Assembly: GCF_001422285.1 (NCBI RefSeq)
Contig: NZ_LMMO01000003.1
Span: 697,135 to 761,134, forward strand
Reading direction: 5' to 3'
Length of the DNA: 64,000 bases
From: Frigoribacterium sp. Leaf263
GTDB lineage: Bacteria > Actinomycetota > Actinomycetes > Actinomycetales > Microbacteriaceae
A program made the translations under genes and the position numbers. Under the pieces are notes generated by a model. It did no database searches. It saw nothing but the letters and a program-made list of their open reading frames with translations, and was not told the DNA's origin. Positions within the stretch are counted from its first letter, which is position 1, and each line of letters begins with the position of its first letter. Positions 17,887 to 25,987 of the stretch are shown one piece after another.

Positions 17887-18326
17887 GCGGAGGCGACCCT
17901 GTCGCGGATCTGCCGTTTGGCGCGGGCCAGCAGGGCCGTCATGCCCCGGATGCGCAACGGGCTGACGGCCTCGGTCAGCCCGATCGTCTGCGGGTAGTCG
18001 TCGGGCACGGCGTCGAGGACCTCCTCGACGGTGAGTCCGTCGAGGCCCTGCGCGAGGATCGACGCGAATCCGCGGGTCGTCGGAGCCTCGCGCGGCGCGG
18101 TGGCGTGCAGGTGCACCCGACCGTCGACGACCTCGACGAACAGGTACACCGGGGACTGGCACTCGACGACGCGCTCGAGGAGGTCGGGGTGGTCCGCGTA
18201 CCGGGCGGGCAGGTCGGGCAGCTCGTTCGAGAACTCGAGGAGCAGCTGCAGTCGGTCCCGCACCTCGAGGGCCCGGAACTCCTCGCGGATCTCGACGAGG
18301 GAGGCGGGCAGCGCGGCGGCCGTCAC
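17883..18326 (-). CDS. sufE: SufE family sulfur-acceptor protein
   Basis: A 147-residue SufE/CsdE-type protein that takes persulfide sulfur from a cysteine desulfurase and passes it on for Fe-S cluster assembly. The conserved core [12 protein letters not shown] (near 30) and the acceptor cysteine in [13 protein letters not shown] (about residue 52) are present, followed by [19 protein letters not shown]. The GTG at 18326 overlaps the rhodanese stop by 4 bp, fixing the start. Its neighbour on both sides is in the same coupled operon. A separate SufU-type scaffold or activator is encoded near 31 kb beside SufS, so this organism carries both kinds. Confidence 0.93.
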   Translation of the reverse strand: MTAAALPASLVEIREEFRALEVRDRLQLLLEFSNELPDLPARYADHPDLLERVVECQSPVYLFVEVVDGRVHLHATAPREAPTTRGFASILAQGLDGLTVEEVLDAVPDDYPQTIGLTEAVSPLRIRGMTALLARAKRQIRDRVASA

Positions 18327-19222
18327 CGGGAGGGGACCTCTCCGGGCTCGCTGCCCCGCACGATCGGGACGCGGACGGCACTGCCCCATTCGGTCCACGA
18401 GCCGTCGTAGTTCCGGACGTTCTCGAAGCCCATCAGGTGATGCAGGACGAACCAGGTGTGGCTCGACCGCTCGCCGATGCGGCAGTAGGCGACGACCTCG
18501 TCGCCGGTCGCGAGGCCGGCGCCGTCGCGGTAGATCGCGTCGAGCTCGGCGGCGGACCGGAATCGCCCGTCGTCCGCCGCGGCCCGGCCCCAGGGGACGT
18601 TCGCCGCCGACGGGATGTGCCCGGCTCGCAGGGCGCCCTCGTCGGGGTAGGCCGGAGCGGTGGTGCGCTCGCCCGAGTACTCCTCGGGGGAGCGCACGTC
18701 GATGAGGGGCTTGCCCAGGTGGGCGAGCACGTCGTCCTTGTAGGCGCGGATGACGGTGTCGTCTCGCTCGACGACGGGGTAGTCGGTCGGCTCGGGCTCG
18801 GGCGCCTCGGTCGTGTACTCGCGGCCCTCGGCCTCCCAGGCGGCCCGGCCGCCGTCGAGCAGTCGGACGTCCTCGTGTCCGAACAGCGAGAACACCCAGA
18901 GGGCGTACGCCGCCCACCAGTTGTTCTTGTCGCCGTACACGACGATGGTCGTGTCGCGCGAGATGCCCTTCGACGACATGAGACGGGCGAAGCCCTCGCC
19001 GTCGATGTAGTCGCGGTGGACGGGGTCGTTGAGGTCGAGGTGCCAGTCGATCTTGACGGAGCCGGGGATGTGCCCCGTCTCGTAGAGGAGGACGTCCTCG
19101 TCGGACTCGACGACGACGAGACCGGGGGAGTCGAGGTGCTCCGCCAGCCAGTCGGTGCTCACCAGTCGTTCAGGGTGGGCGTACTCGCTGAAACGGGCGG
19201 ACGTGTCGTGCTCGACGACCAT
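18323..19222 (-). CDS. sseA: 3-mercaptopyruvate/thiosulfate sulfurtransferase (tandem rhodanese)
   Basis: A 299-residue protein with two rhodanese domains. The first (about 20-140) is inactive-looking: it has [20 protein letters not shown] and YGDKNNWWA where an active loop would be. The second (about 165-290) carries the active loop cysteine in [12 protein letters not shown] near residue 240. It transfers sulfane sulfur from thiosulfate or 3-mercaptopyruvate to a nucleophile such as cyanide or a protein thiol. The ATG at 19222 is preceded by GGAGGT, and it leads the sseA-sufE-reductase operon. Divergent from zapE across 221 bp. The operon partner SufE suggests use of the sulfur in cofactor assembly. 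Confidence 0.92.
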   Translation of the reverse strand: MVVEHDTSARFSEYAHPERLVSTDWLAEHLDSPGLVVVESDEDVLLYETGHIPGSVKIDWHLDLNDPVHRDYIDGEGFARLMSSKGISRDTTIVVYGDKNNWWAAYALWVFSLFGHEDVRLLDGGRAAWEAEGREYTTEAPEPEPTDYPVVERDDTVIRAYKDDVLAHLGKPLIDVRSPEEYSGERTTAPAYPDEGALRAGHIPSAANVPWGRAAADDGRFRSAAELDAIYRDGAGLATGDEVVAYCRIGERSSHTWFVLHHLMGFENVRNYDGSWTEWGSAVRVPIVRGSEPGEVPSR

Positions 19223-19443
19223 GGGCTTACCTCCGGGTGAGTCGCTCCGCCGAGGCGGAGGGCCGCGGGAGCGGCGGGTGTTCGGGTTGCGGGTGCGCAC
19301 TAAACTCGCGTCAGCACCACCCCGTCGAGGCTACGCACCGTGTCGCGGCCTCGCTCGGGAACCCCAGAGACTCTTCCACACATCGCCGGGCGGACGCCGG
19401 GCGTCTCCGTGCTCCGCCCCCGATCGACCCCGAGGCCGTCCCG

Positions 19444-20460
19444 ATGTCACCCGATCCCGCCGCGAGCGCCGTCTCGCTCGTCGACCGCACCCCCTCGATC
19501 ACGGGAGCCGAGATCGTGACCGAGCTCGTGCCTCCGCGGCAGTTCGCCGACGCGTCGCTCGAGAACTACCGACCCGACGACGACTTCCCGTCGCAGGCCG
19601 AGGCGGTCGAGGCCGTCCGCACCTTCGACGAGGCTCCGGCCCCCGGGGCCCGACGAGGGCTCTTCAGGAGGCGCGCCGAGGCATCCGTCGTGCTGCCGGG
19701 CCTCTATCTCGACGGCGGCTTCGGCGTCGGCAAGACGCATCTGCTCGCGGCCCTCTACAACCGCAGCGCGGGTCGACGCTACTTCGGCACCTTCATCGAG
19801 TACACCGCCCTCGTCGGGGCCGTGGGCTACGCGGGCGCCGCGGCCCAGCTGAAGGGGGCCTCGCTCGTGTGCATCGACGAGTTCGAGCTCGACGACCCGG
19901 GGGACACGATGATGATGACGCGTCTCCTCGGTGATCTCGCCGACGACGGCACCCGCATCGCCGCCACGTCGAACACCCCTCCGAACGCCCTGGGGGAGGG
20001 GCGCTTCGCGGCCGCGGACTTCCTCCGCGAGATCCAGGGGCTCTCGGATCGGTTCCGCACCCTGCGCATCGACGGGAACGACTACCGCCGGCGCGAGGTG
20101 GAGGCGACGGCCTCCGTGGTCGACGACGTGGACGCCGCCCTGTCCGCCACCCGGGGGCCCGTGTCCATCGACGACTTCGGCGCCGTCGTGGCACATCTGT
20201 CGACCGTCCACCCGAGCCGGTACGTCAAGCTCGTGGCCGGCCTCGACGCCGTCGGGCTCCGCGACGTCGCACCGCTCACCAGCCAGACGGACGCCCTCCG
20301 ATTCGTCGCCTTCGTGGATCGTCTCTACGACGGCCAGGTGCGGGTCGTGGCCTCCGGGACGCCGCTGGACTCCGTCTTCGGCGACGAGATGCTCGCCGGC
20401 GGGTACCGCAAGAAGTACCTCAGGGCCGTCTCGCGACTCGTCGCCCTGACGTCGCTCTGA
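19444..20460 (+). CDS. zapE: Cell division protein ZapE (AFG1-like ATPase)
   Basis: A 338-residue P-loop ATPase of the AFG1/ZapE family. Walker A is LDGGFGVGKTHLLAAL near residue 95 and Walker B is SLVCIDEFELDDPGD near 140. TRLLGDLADDGTRIAATSNTPP (sensor 1) and the C-terminal SGTPLDSVF complete the fold. In proteobacteria ZapE associates with the Z ring under stress; the actinobacterial role is inferred. The ATG at 19444 fits the family start, and a -10-like TAAACT lies at 19301. The 221-bp upstream gap shared with sseA shows no other gene. Confidence 0.88.
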   Translation: MSPDPAASAVSLVDRTPSITGAEIVTELVPPRQFADASLENYRPDDDFPSQAEAVEAVRTFDEAPAPGARRGLFRRRAEASVVLPGLYLDGGFGVGKTHLLAALYNRSAGRRYFGTFIEYTALVGAVGYAGAAAQLKGASLVCIDEFELDDPGDTMMMTRLLGDLADDGTRIAATSNTPPNALGEGRFAAADFLREIQGLSDRFRTLRIDGNDYRRREVEATASVVDDVDAALSATRGPVSIDDFGAVVAHLSTVHPSRYVKLVAGLDAVGLRDVAPLTSQTDALRFVAFVDRLYDGQVRVVASGTPLDSVFGDEMLAGGYRKKYLRAVSRLVALTSL

Positions 20461-20552
20461 GGCGCCGCCGACCGTGCTCCGTGCGAGAGGCGCCGGCCTC
20501 CGACCGGATCCGCTTCGATCCGAAACACGTTGTTTACACGGGCCCGAATCGC

Positions 20553-20590
20553 GTTACATTCCCGAAACATCGATGCACACGTAACGAAAC
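20553..20590 (+). promoter_or_regulatory. GlnR-type nitrogen-regulation box upstream of amt
   Basis: GTTAC, six bases, GAAAC, six bases, GCACA, six bases, GAAAC. This is the actinobacterial GlnR pattern of two a-site/b-site pairs (GTnAC, GAAAC) with exact 6-bp spacers; only the third element is degenerate. It ends 114 bp before the ammonium transporter start. A second partial pair (GAAAC at 20522, TTTAC at 20533) lies just upstream. Confidence 0.8.
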
Positions 20591-20704
20591 CTCACCCCAC
20601 GACACTGAGAGCCGCACCCCGGTCCCGCCCCCACAGCCCGTGAGTCCTCACGGTCGGGCGGCCGACCGTTGCCCCTGGCTCCCGAATCGAGAGGTGACTC
20701 ACAG

Positions 20705-21988
20705 ATGGATCAAGGCAATACCGCCTTCATGCTGATCACAGCAGCACTAGTGCTGCTCATGACCCCCGGCCTGGCGTTCTTCTACGGCGGCCTGGTCAAG
20801 GCCAAGAGCGTCATCAGCATGATGATGCTGAGCTTCGGGGCCATGGGCCTCATCGCCGTGCTCTGGGTCCTGTTCGGCTACTCGATCGCCTTCTCGAACG
20901 GCCCCGAGGGGCCCGCCGGCACCGACACCTACATCGGCTGGGACGGCGTCTTCGGCTTCGACCCCTCGATGTTCAGCCTCAACTCGCTGTTCGTCGACAG
21001 CCAGGACCCGGCCGGCGCCTACCCGACCATCGCCTTCGCGGCGTTCCAGGCGACGTTCGCCATCATCACCGTCGCCCTCATCTCGGGCGCCATCGCCGAC
21101 CGCGCCAAGTTCGGCGCGTGGATGATCTTCGCCGGCGTCTGGGCGACCATCGTCTACTTCCCCGTCGCGAGCTGGGTCTTCAACTTCACCCTCGGCGAGG
21201 ACGGCTCGGTGGTCGACGGCGGCTGGATCGCCAGCATGGGCGTGATCGACTTCGCCGGAGGCACGGCGGTCCACATCAACGCCGGTGCAGCGGCCCTCGC
21301 CCTCGCCCTCGTGCTCGGCAAGCGCGTCGGCTTCGCCAAGGGCGCCGACAAGCCCCACAACCCGCCCTTCGTGCTCCTCGGCGCGGGTCTGCTGTGGTTC
21401 GGCTGGTTCGGCTTCAACGCCGGCTCGGAGCTCGCCGCCGACGGCGTCGCGGCCCTCGCCTTCCTGAACACGATCGCCGCCCCGGCCGCCGCCATCCTCG
21501 GGTGGCTCGTGGTCGAGAAGCTCAAGGACGGCAAGGCGACGTCGATCGGCGCCGCCTCGGGTGCCGTCGCCGGCCTGGTCGCCATCACGCCCGCCTGCGC
21601 CGCCCTGACGCCGTTCTGGGCCATGGTGCTGGGCGTCGTCGCGGGTGCTGTCTGCGCCCTGGCGATCGACCTGAAGTTCAAGCTCGGGTTCGACGACTCG
21701 CTCGACGTCGTCGGCATCCACCTCGTCGGCGGTCTGATCGGAACCCTCTACCTCGGCTTCTTCGCCAACGGCAGCGGACTCATCTTCTCGGGCTCCCTCG
21801 ACCAGCTCGGCATCCAGGCCGTCTCGGCGCTGGCCGTCATGGTCTACTCGTTCGTCCTGGCCTACCTGATCGGCTTCGTCATCGAGAAGACCATCGGGTT
21901 CCGCGTCAAGAACGAGGACGAGGTCGCCGGCATCGACCTCGCCATCCACGGCGAGGAGGGCTACGTGCTGGAGAACTCGCGCCAGTAG
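20705..21988 (+). CDS. amt: Ammonium transporter (Amt/Mep/Rh family)
   Basis: A 427-residue membrane protein with 11 predicted transmembrane helices that conducts ammonium or ammonia into the cell. Family marks include FFYGGLVKAKSVISMMM near residue 20, WIASMGVIDFAGGTAVHINAG near 175 with the first pore histidine, LLWFGWFGFNAGSE near 227 and VVGIHLVGGLIGTL near 337 with the second pore histidine. The C-terminal tail (HGEEGYVLENS) keeps the conserved gating motif. The ATG follows GAGAGGTG. Unlike the common amt-glnK-glnD operon, it is monocistronic, with a strong terminator 16 bp after its stop. A GlnR box upstream implies induction under nitrogen limitation. Confidence 0.96.
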   Translation: MDQGNTAFMLITAALVLLMTPGLAFFYGGLVKAKSVISMMMLSFGAMGLIAVLWVLFGYSIAFSNGPEGPAGTDTYIGWDGVFGFDPSMFSLNSLFVDSQDPAGAYPTIAFAAFQATFAIITVALISGAIADRAKFGAWMIFAGVWATIVYFPVASWVFNFTLGEDGSVVDGGWIASMGVIDFAGGTAVHINAGAAALALALVLGKRVGFAKGADKPHNPPFVLLGAGLLWFGWFGFNAGSELAADGVAALAFLNTIAAPAAAILGWLVVEKLKDGKATSIGAASGAVAGLVAITPACAALTPFWAMVLGVVAGAVCALAIDLKFKLGFDDSLDVVGIHLVGGLIGTLYLGFFANGSGLIFSGSLDQLGIQAVSALAVMVYSFVLAYLIGFVIEKTIGFRVKNEDEVAGIDLAIHGEEGYVLENSRQ

Positions 21989-22003
21989 TCGACGCCGATC
22001 GAC

Positions 22004-22037
22004 GGAACGGCCCCGGTCCTCGGACCGGGGCCGTTCC
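22004..22037. terminator. Intrinsic terminator after amt
   Basis: GGAACGGCCCCGGTCC (22004-22019) and its exact complement GGACCGGGGCCGTTCC (22022-22037) form a 16-bp perfect stem directly after amt, ending its transcription before the Nudix gene. Confidence 0.85.
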
Positions 22038-22113
22038 CCGTCCGGGAGACGAGTCGCCTGCGTCGCTGCTCCGGCTCGATGCGGTTGAGGTCCGCGCATG
22101 CGAGAGTCGAGGC

Positions 22114-22848
22114 ATGCATCCCCGTGAGCTCGGTCCTGGCGTCGTGGTGCTCGACGGCGTCGACGTCCGCTTCGACGAGATGCCGGGGCCGGTCGTGCCT
22201 CGCGAGATGCTGGTCGCGATCGACGATGCGTGGGACGCCGCGGTGCGGCGGGATCCGTTCCTGTTCGACGGCCCCGTCGTCCTCTGCCGAGACGTCCGCC
22301 CGGGCGCCGCAACGCTCGAGGTGAGCTGGTCCCGGGCGACGTACCGCTATCGCGCCGTGCGGACGATCCCGGGCGCCCCCGCCCTGTCGTCGATCTTCGT
22401 CTGCGTCGTGCAGCCGACGACGGACGGCCGTCTGCTCGTCGGGCGCATGTCGGCGACGACGTCGAGCCCGGGTCTCGTCCAGTTCCCCGGGGGCGGTCTG
22501 GAGCCGACGGAAGGCGACGGAGGCGTGACCCTGGACAGCCTGCGGGCCCATGCCGCGACCGAACTCGCCGAGGAGGCCGGAGTCACGGCCGAACCCGGCG
22601 ACCTCGACCTGTGGGCGGTCGTCCGGCGCGCCGACCTGAACCTCGGGTTCTTCTTCCTCGCCCCCGCTCTGCCGGCGGAGGTGATCCGCGAGGGGCATGC
22701 GGCCGTCGTGCGGCGTGAGTCCGACCCCGAATTCGACGAGGTCTCGTTCGTCGCGTGCGCGGCCGATCTCGACACCCTGGGGGCCCCGTCCGTCGACTAC
22801 CTCGAGGTGCTCGTCGAGCGATTCCACCGGACGGCGTCTCGACGCTGA
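22114..22848 (+). CDS. Nudix hydrolase-like protein
   Basis: A 244-residue protein with a divergent Nudix box. QFPGGGLEPTEGDGG begins the box and ATELAEEAGV near residue 155 ends it, but a run of about 12 extra residues separates the halves and the usual Arg before ELxEE is Thr. The metal-binding glutamates EEAG are kept. The first 90 residues (VDVRFDEMPGP, YRYRAVRTIPG) are not a Nudix domain and look like a substrate-specific extension. It should cleave a nucleoside diphosphate linked to some moiety, if active. The ATG at 22114 fits the coding start; no good ribosome site is seen. It is isolated between a terminator and the tRNA cluster. Confidence 0.7.
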   Translation: MHPRELGPGVVVLDGVDVRFDEMPGPVVPREMLVAIDDAWDAAVRRDPFLFDGPVVLCRDVRPGAATLEVSWSRATYRYRAVRTIPGAPALSSIFVCVVQPTTDGRLLVGRMSATTSSPGLVQFPGGGLEPTEGDGGVTLDSLRAHAATELAEEAGVTAEPGDLDLWAVVRRADLNLGFFFLAPALPAEVIREGHAAVVRRESDPEFDEVSFVACAADLDTLGAPSVDYLEVLVERFHRTASRR

Positions 22849-22946
22849 CGAGAGAGGGCTGCGCGAAGCCGCGACCCACGAGGGAGACGTCGGGATCGAT
22901 GCCGCGGAGGCCCCTGGAGACGCAGACGCAGGCCCGGAGAAACGGA

Positions 22947-22970
22947 AGAGCCCCGGTTGACCGGGGCTCT
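22947..22970 (-). terminator. Terminator for the minus-strand tRNA-Val
   Basis: AGAGCCCCGG (22947-22956), four-base loop, CCGGGGCTCT (22961-22970), followed on the minus strand by a T-rich tract (TTCCGTTTCT). It lies 14 bp beyond the 3' end of tRNA-Val(CAC). Confidence 0.8.
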
Positions 22971-22983
22971 CTCGACTGTCGTG

Positions 22984-23056
22984 TGGGCGATACCGGACTC
23001 GAACCGATGACCTCTTCCGTGTGAAGGAAGCGCGCTACCAACTGCGCCAATCGCCC
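22984..23056 (-). tRNA. tRNA-Val (anticodon CAC)
   Basis: A 73-nt cloverleaf on the minus strand. The acceptor GGGCGAT pairs with ATCGCCC, with A as discriminator. The anticodon arm CTTCC-TTCACAC-GGAAG holds CAC, and the T arm contains GGTTCGAGTCC. CCA is not encoded. It reads GUG codons, which are abundant in this genome. A -10-like TAGCAT lies upstream on the minus strand. Confidence 0.93.
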
Positions 23057-23170
23057 CTGCGGGACTCGTCGATGCTAGTGCATGAGCAGGCTCGAACGCC
23101 ATTCGACACGGCGGTCGAAGAGGCGCGGTGCCGGCCGATCGGGTCTCGCAAGACACGAGGTTGACTCGAT

Positions 23171-23200
23171 TTGGTTTCTGGTCCGGGGTGTGGGTATTGT
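23171..23200 (+). promoter_or_regulatory. Possible promoter of the tRNA-Gly/tRNA-Cys pair
   Basis: TTGGTT (23171-23176) and TATTGT (23195-23200), 18 bp apart, lie in an unusually AT-rich stretch about 30 bp before tRNA-Gly. Position fits a stable-RNA promoter; the match to consensus is moderate. Confidence 0.4.
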
Positions 23201-23230
23201 TCTTTTGCACGCAGAAATGCAAAGCGAAAT

Positions 23231-23302
23231 GCGGATGTGGCGCAGTGGTAGCGCATCACCTTGCCAAGGTGAGGGTCGCGAGTTCGAATCTCGTCATCCG
23301 CT
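23231..23302 (+). tRNA. tRNA-Gly (anticodon GCC)
   Basis: A 72-nt cloverleaf. Acceptor GCGGATG pairs with CATCCGC with discriminator T; anticodon arm TCACC-TTGCCAA-GGTGA gives GCC; the T arm has GAGTTCGAATCTC. CCA is not encoded. It reads GGC, the main glycine codon here. Confidence 0.95.
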
Positions 23303-23317
23303 CGAGTGTCAAGCTCA

Positions 23318-23354
23318 CCAGAGGGTGGTCCACCGACTGGTGGCCTCCCTCTGG
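23318..23354 (+). repeat. Two-tier hairpin between tRNA-Gly and tRNA-Cys
   Basis: CCAGAGGG (23318-23325) pairs with CCCTCTGG (23347-23354), enclosing an inner CCACC/GGTGG stem around GACT. It may be a processing or termination structure between the two tRNA genes. Confidence 0.5.
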
Positions 23355-23367
23355 GGGCTACTCGTAT

Positions 23368-23441
23368 GGTGGAGTGGCCGAGAGGCGAGGCACCGGCCTG
23401 CAAAGCCGTTCACGCGGGTTCAAATCCCGTCTCCACCTCCA
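23368..23441 (+). tRNA. tRNA-Cys (anticodon GCA), CCA encoded
   Basis: Acceptor GGTGGAG pairs with CTCCACC, with discriminator T at 23438 followed by an encoded CCA to 23441. The anticodon loop CTGCAAA holds GCA, and the T arm has GGGTTCAAATCCC. It is the only one of the four tRNA genes here with an encoded CCA end. Confidence 0.95.
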
Positions 23442-23460
23442 ATCGTTGCAGACCCAGGTC

Positions 23461-23466
23461 TACAAT
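23461..23466 (+). promoter_or_regulatory. Possible -10 element for tRNA-Val(GAC)
   Basis: TACAAT follows a short palindrome (AGACC, CA, GGTCT) and lies 27 bp before tRNA-Val(GAC). No matching -35 hexamer is evident. Confidence 0.35.
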
Positions 23467-23492
23467 CGATGCAGTTCCAAGTGAAAAAGTTT

Positions 23493-23564
23493 GAGCGATT
23501 GGCGCAGCGGTAGCGCGCTTCCCTGACACGGAAGAGGTCGCTGGTTCGATCCCAGTATCGCTCA
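23493..23564 (+). tRNA. tRNA-Val (anticodon GAC)
   Basis: A 72-nt cloverleaf. Acceptor GAGCGAT pairs with ATCGCTC, discriminator A; the anticodon arm CTTCC-CTGACAC-GGAAG gives GAC; CCA is not encoded. It is nearly identical through D arm and anticodon stem to the oppositely oriented tRNA-Val(CAC) 440 bp away, so the two form a long imperfect inverted repeat. Confidence 0.95.
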
Positions 23565-23570
23565 CACCGA

Positions 23571-23598
23571 GAAAGCCCCGGCACACGCCGGGGCTTTC
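23571..23598. terminator. Terminator after tRNA-Val(GAC) and coaBC
   Basis: GAAAGCCCCGGC (23571-23582), loop ACAC, GCCGGGGCTTTC (23587-23598): a 12-bp perfect stem, usable from both sides; it ends the tRNA transcript and the convergent coaBC message. Confidence 0.85.
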
Positions 23599-23673
23599 GT
23601 CATTCCCCGGCCGACTCGTCGGAGGGGCCGACGAGGACATCCCGGTCGAGGGGTCCGTCGGCCGGGCGGCCCC

Positions 23674-24984
23674 TCAGACCGCTCGGAGAGCGGCCACCGC
23701 GGTGAGCAGAGCGTCGGCCACCTCGTGCTTCGTCCCGCGTGCTTCGGCGACATCGGTCCCGTCCCGATCGATGACGACCACCGCCGTGTCGTCGCTGCCG
23801 AATCCCGCCGACCACCCGACCGAGTTCAGCACGAGCAGGTCCGCGCCCTTCCGCCGCTGCTTCGTGCGCCCGAGTGCGACGAGCTCGTCGCGGTCGTCCG
23901 TCGTCTCGGCGGCGAAGCCGACGACGGTCTGGTCCACGCCGCGGTCCGCGACGAGCCCGGCCAGCACGTCGGGGTTGCGGACCAGACGGACGACCATCTC
24001 ATCGCCCGTGTCGTCCTTCTTGATCTTTCCCGCCGACACCTCCGCGGGTCGGTAGTCGGCCACGGCGGCCGTCATGACGACCACGTCGTTGGCGGCGGCC
24101 TCGCCGCGCATCGCCGTCTCGAGCTCGAGAGCGGTCGAGACGGGCAGCACGCGGATGCCCGGCACGGCCGCGATCGTGCGCAGCACCGCGCCGTCGAGCT
24201 CGGCGGCGACGACGGTCACCGTCGCTCCCCGGCGGGCGGCGGCCAGGGCGATCGCAGCGCCCTGCTTTCCCGTGGACCGGTTGCCGATGAAGCGGACGGG
24301 GTCGAGGGGCTCGCGGGTGCCTCCGGCGGACACGACCAGCCGGAGCCCCGCGAGGTCGTCGACCCGCGCCTCCTCAGCGGGGTCGTGGGCGGTGGAGGAG
24401 GTGCGGCTCGCGACCGCGAGCGCGGCCGCCACGATCTCGTCGGGCTCGCTGAGACGACCCGGCCCCGAGTCGCCGCCCGTGAGCGGGCCGTCCGCGGGTC
24501 CGACCACCGTGACGCCGCGGCTGCGGAGGAGCTCGGTGTTCGCGACCGTCGCGGGGTTCCGCCACATCTCGGTGTGCATGGCGGGTGCGACGACCAGCGG
24601 CGCGGTGCTCGCGAGGATGGTGGTGCCCAGCAGGTCGTCCGACAGGCCGTGCGCGATCTTGGCGAGCGTGTGCGCGGTCGCGGGGGCGACGACGATCAGA
24701 TCGGCTTGCTGCCCGAGAGCTACGTGCCGCACCTGCGCCACGTCGTCGAAGACCGAGGTGTGCACCGGGTTGCGGCTGATCGCCTCGAGGGTCGGCGCGC
24801 CGACGAAGCGGAGGGCCGCCTCGGTCGGGACGACGTGGACGTCGTGCCCCTGCACGACGAACCCCCGCACGACCCCGACGGCCTTGTACGCGGCGATCCC
24901 TCCCGAGATCCCGACGACGATCGTGAGTCGCCGCGCGGGGTCGGTCGTGTCGGCGGGGGAGTGCGGGGAGGAGTCGTGCGTCAC
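23674..24984 (-). CDS. coaBC: Bifunctional phosphopantothenoylcysteine decarboxylase/phosphopantothenate-cysteine ligase
   Basis: A 436-residue fusion enzyme making 4'-phosphopantetheine for coenzyme A. The CoaC flavoprotein domain spans about residues 20-190: GISGGIAAYKAVGVVRG near 25, DLIVVAPATAHTLAKIAHGLSDDLL near 97 and VAPAMHTEMWRNPAT near 132. The CoaB ligase domain follows: VVSAGGTREPLDPVRFIGNRS near 220, MTAAVADYRP near 310, the conserved lysines in AGKIKK, and NPDVLAGL. The GTG at 24984 is taken because it begins just before the conserved domain; no strong ribosome site is visible. It is divergent from the NRDE gene. Confidence 0.94.
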   Translation of the reverse strand: MTHDSSPHSPADTTDPARRLTIVVGISGGIAAYKAVGVVRGFVVQGHDVHVVPTEAALRFVGAPTLEAISRNPVHTSVFDDVAQVRHVALGQQADLIVVAPATAHTLAKIAHGLSDDLLGTTILASTAPLVVAPAMHTEMWRNPATVANTELLRSRGVTVVGPADGPLTGGDSGPGRLSEPDEIVAAALAVASRTSSTAHDPAEEARVDDLAGLRLVVSAGGTREPLDPVRFIGNRSTGKQGAAIALAAARRGATVTVVAAELDGAVLRTIAAVPGIRVLPVSTALELETAMRGEAAANDVVVMTAAVADYRPAEVSAGKIKKDDTGDEMVVRLVRNPDVLAGLVADRGVDQTVVGFAAETTDDRDELVALGRTKQRRKGADLLVLNSVGWSAGFGSDDTAVVVIDRDGTDVAEARGTKHEVADALLTAVAALRAV

Positions 24985-25128
24985 GGGGTGCCTGTCGATC
25001 GATGCGGACGGTCGGCCGATCCGGGGCGGGATCGGTAGCGTTGCACTGCCACGATGCCGCATCTCGTGACCGCTCGCCTGATCGTCCGCCCGTCCACCAG
25101 CCGCCGGGTGCCGTCGCCCGGAGGACCC

Positions 25129-25875
25129 ATGTGCACCGTCGTCGTCTCGATCGCGCCCGACGCCGAGTGGCCGGTGGTCCTCTTCGGGCTGCGCGACGAG
25201 TCACCGGACCGCCCGTGGGACGAGCCCGGGGCCTGGTGGCCCGAGCTCGGCGACCGGGTGACCGGGGTGCACGACCGCGAGGCCGGTGGGGCCTGGCTGG
25301 CCGTCGCGGACGATCCGAGTCGCGCGAGCGTCGTGCTCAACCGGCACGAGGAGCCGCCCGTGCCGGAGGGCGGCTGGGCGACCCGGGGCTCGCTGCCGTT
25401 GCGGGCCGCGGCCGACGGCGTGCTCCCCGTCGGTCCGCAGCGCACGCGCACCTTCAACCTGCTGACCGCCGATCGAGGAGGCGCGACGCACTCCACGTGG
25501 GACGGCTCGATCACGACGACCACCCGTCTCGCCCCCGGGGTGCACGTGCTGACGCATGCAGCGCCCGACGACCGCTCGGTGCCGCGCGTCGACCGCTGGC
25601 TGCCGCGATTCCGCGATGTCGCGCCTCCTGCCGGGCCCCTCGGCTCAGCGGGCGAGGGCGAGGGCGCCTGGGGGCCCTGGCTCGATCTGCTCCGCGAGAG
25701 CAGCCGCCTCGCCCCCGACGACGACGATGCGCTCATCCGGTCGGATCTCGTCGACGGACGCCTCTTCTCGTCGCTGTCGCTCAGCGCCGTTGCGGTGTCG
25801 GCCGATCGCGTCGCCCATCGGCACATCCGACTCGACGGCGCCCCGTCGGTCGAGGCCGCGCTGTCCCGCCGCTGA
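25129..25875 (+). CDS. NRDE (TANGO2-like) family protein
   Basis: A 248-residue protein beginning MCTVVVS, the start seen in NRDE/TANGO2 proteins whose second residue is a conserved cysteine. The ATG at 25129 is chosen over the upstream reading because CGGAGG lies 6 bp before it and it exposes Cys2. Other family features are LFGLRDESPDRPW near residue 18, the stretch GGAWLAVAD near 54 and LNRHEEP. These proteins resemble N-terminal nucleophile hydrolases; the eukaryotic member is linked to heme or lipid handling. The substrate here is unknown. It stands alone between coaBC and the ABC importer. Confidence 0.75.
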   Translation: MCTVVVSIAPDAEWPVVLFGLRDESPDRPWDEPGAWWPELGDRVTGVHDREAGGAWLAVADDPSRASVVLNRHEEPPVPEGGWATRGSLPLRAAADGVLPVGPQRTRTFNLLTADRGGATHSTWDGSITTTTRLAPGVHVLTHAAPDDRSVPRVDRWLPRFRDVAPPAGPLGSAGEGEGAWGPWLDLLRESSRLAPDDDDALIRSDLVDGRLFSSLSLSAVAVSADRVAHRHIRLDGAPSVEAALSRR

Positions 25876-25987
25876 GCCGCCGGCGGCCGCCTCGCACGTC
25901 ATCCCGGGTCATCGGGAATCACGCCGACGCCTGCGGCGTTAGTGTCGGATGGCTCGTCCGACCCCCGAGTCGCAGTGAAGGATTCCC

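Noticed and set aside
22114-22848. Frameshift in the Nudix gene
   Set aside because: The open frame is continuous and codon use is uniform; the odd spacing of the Nudix box is better explained by an insertion.
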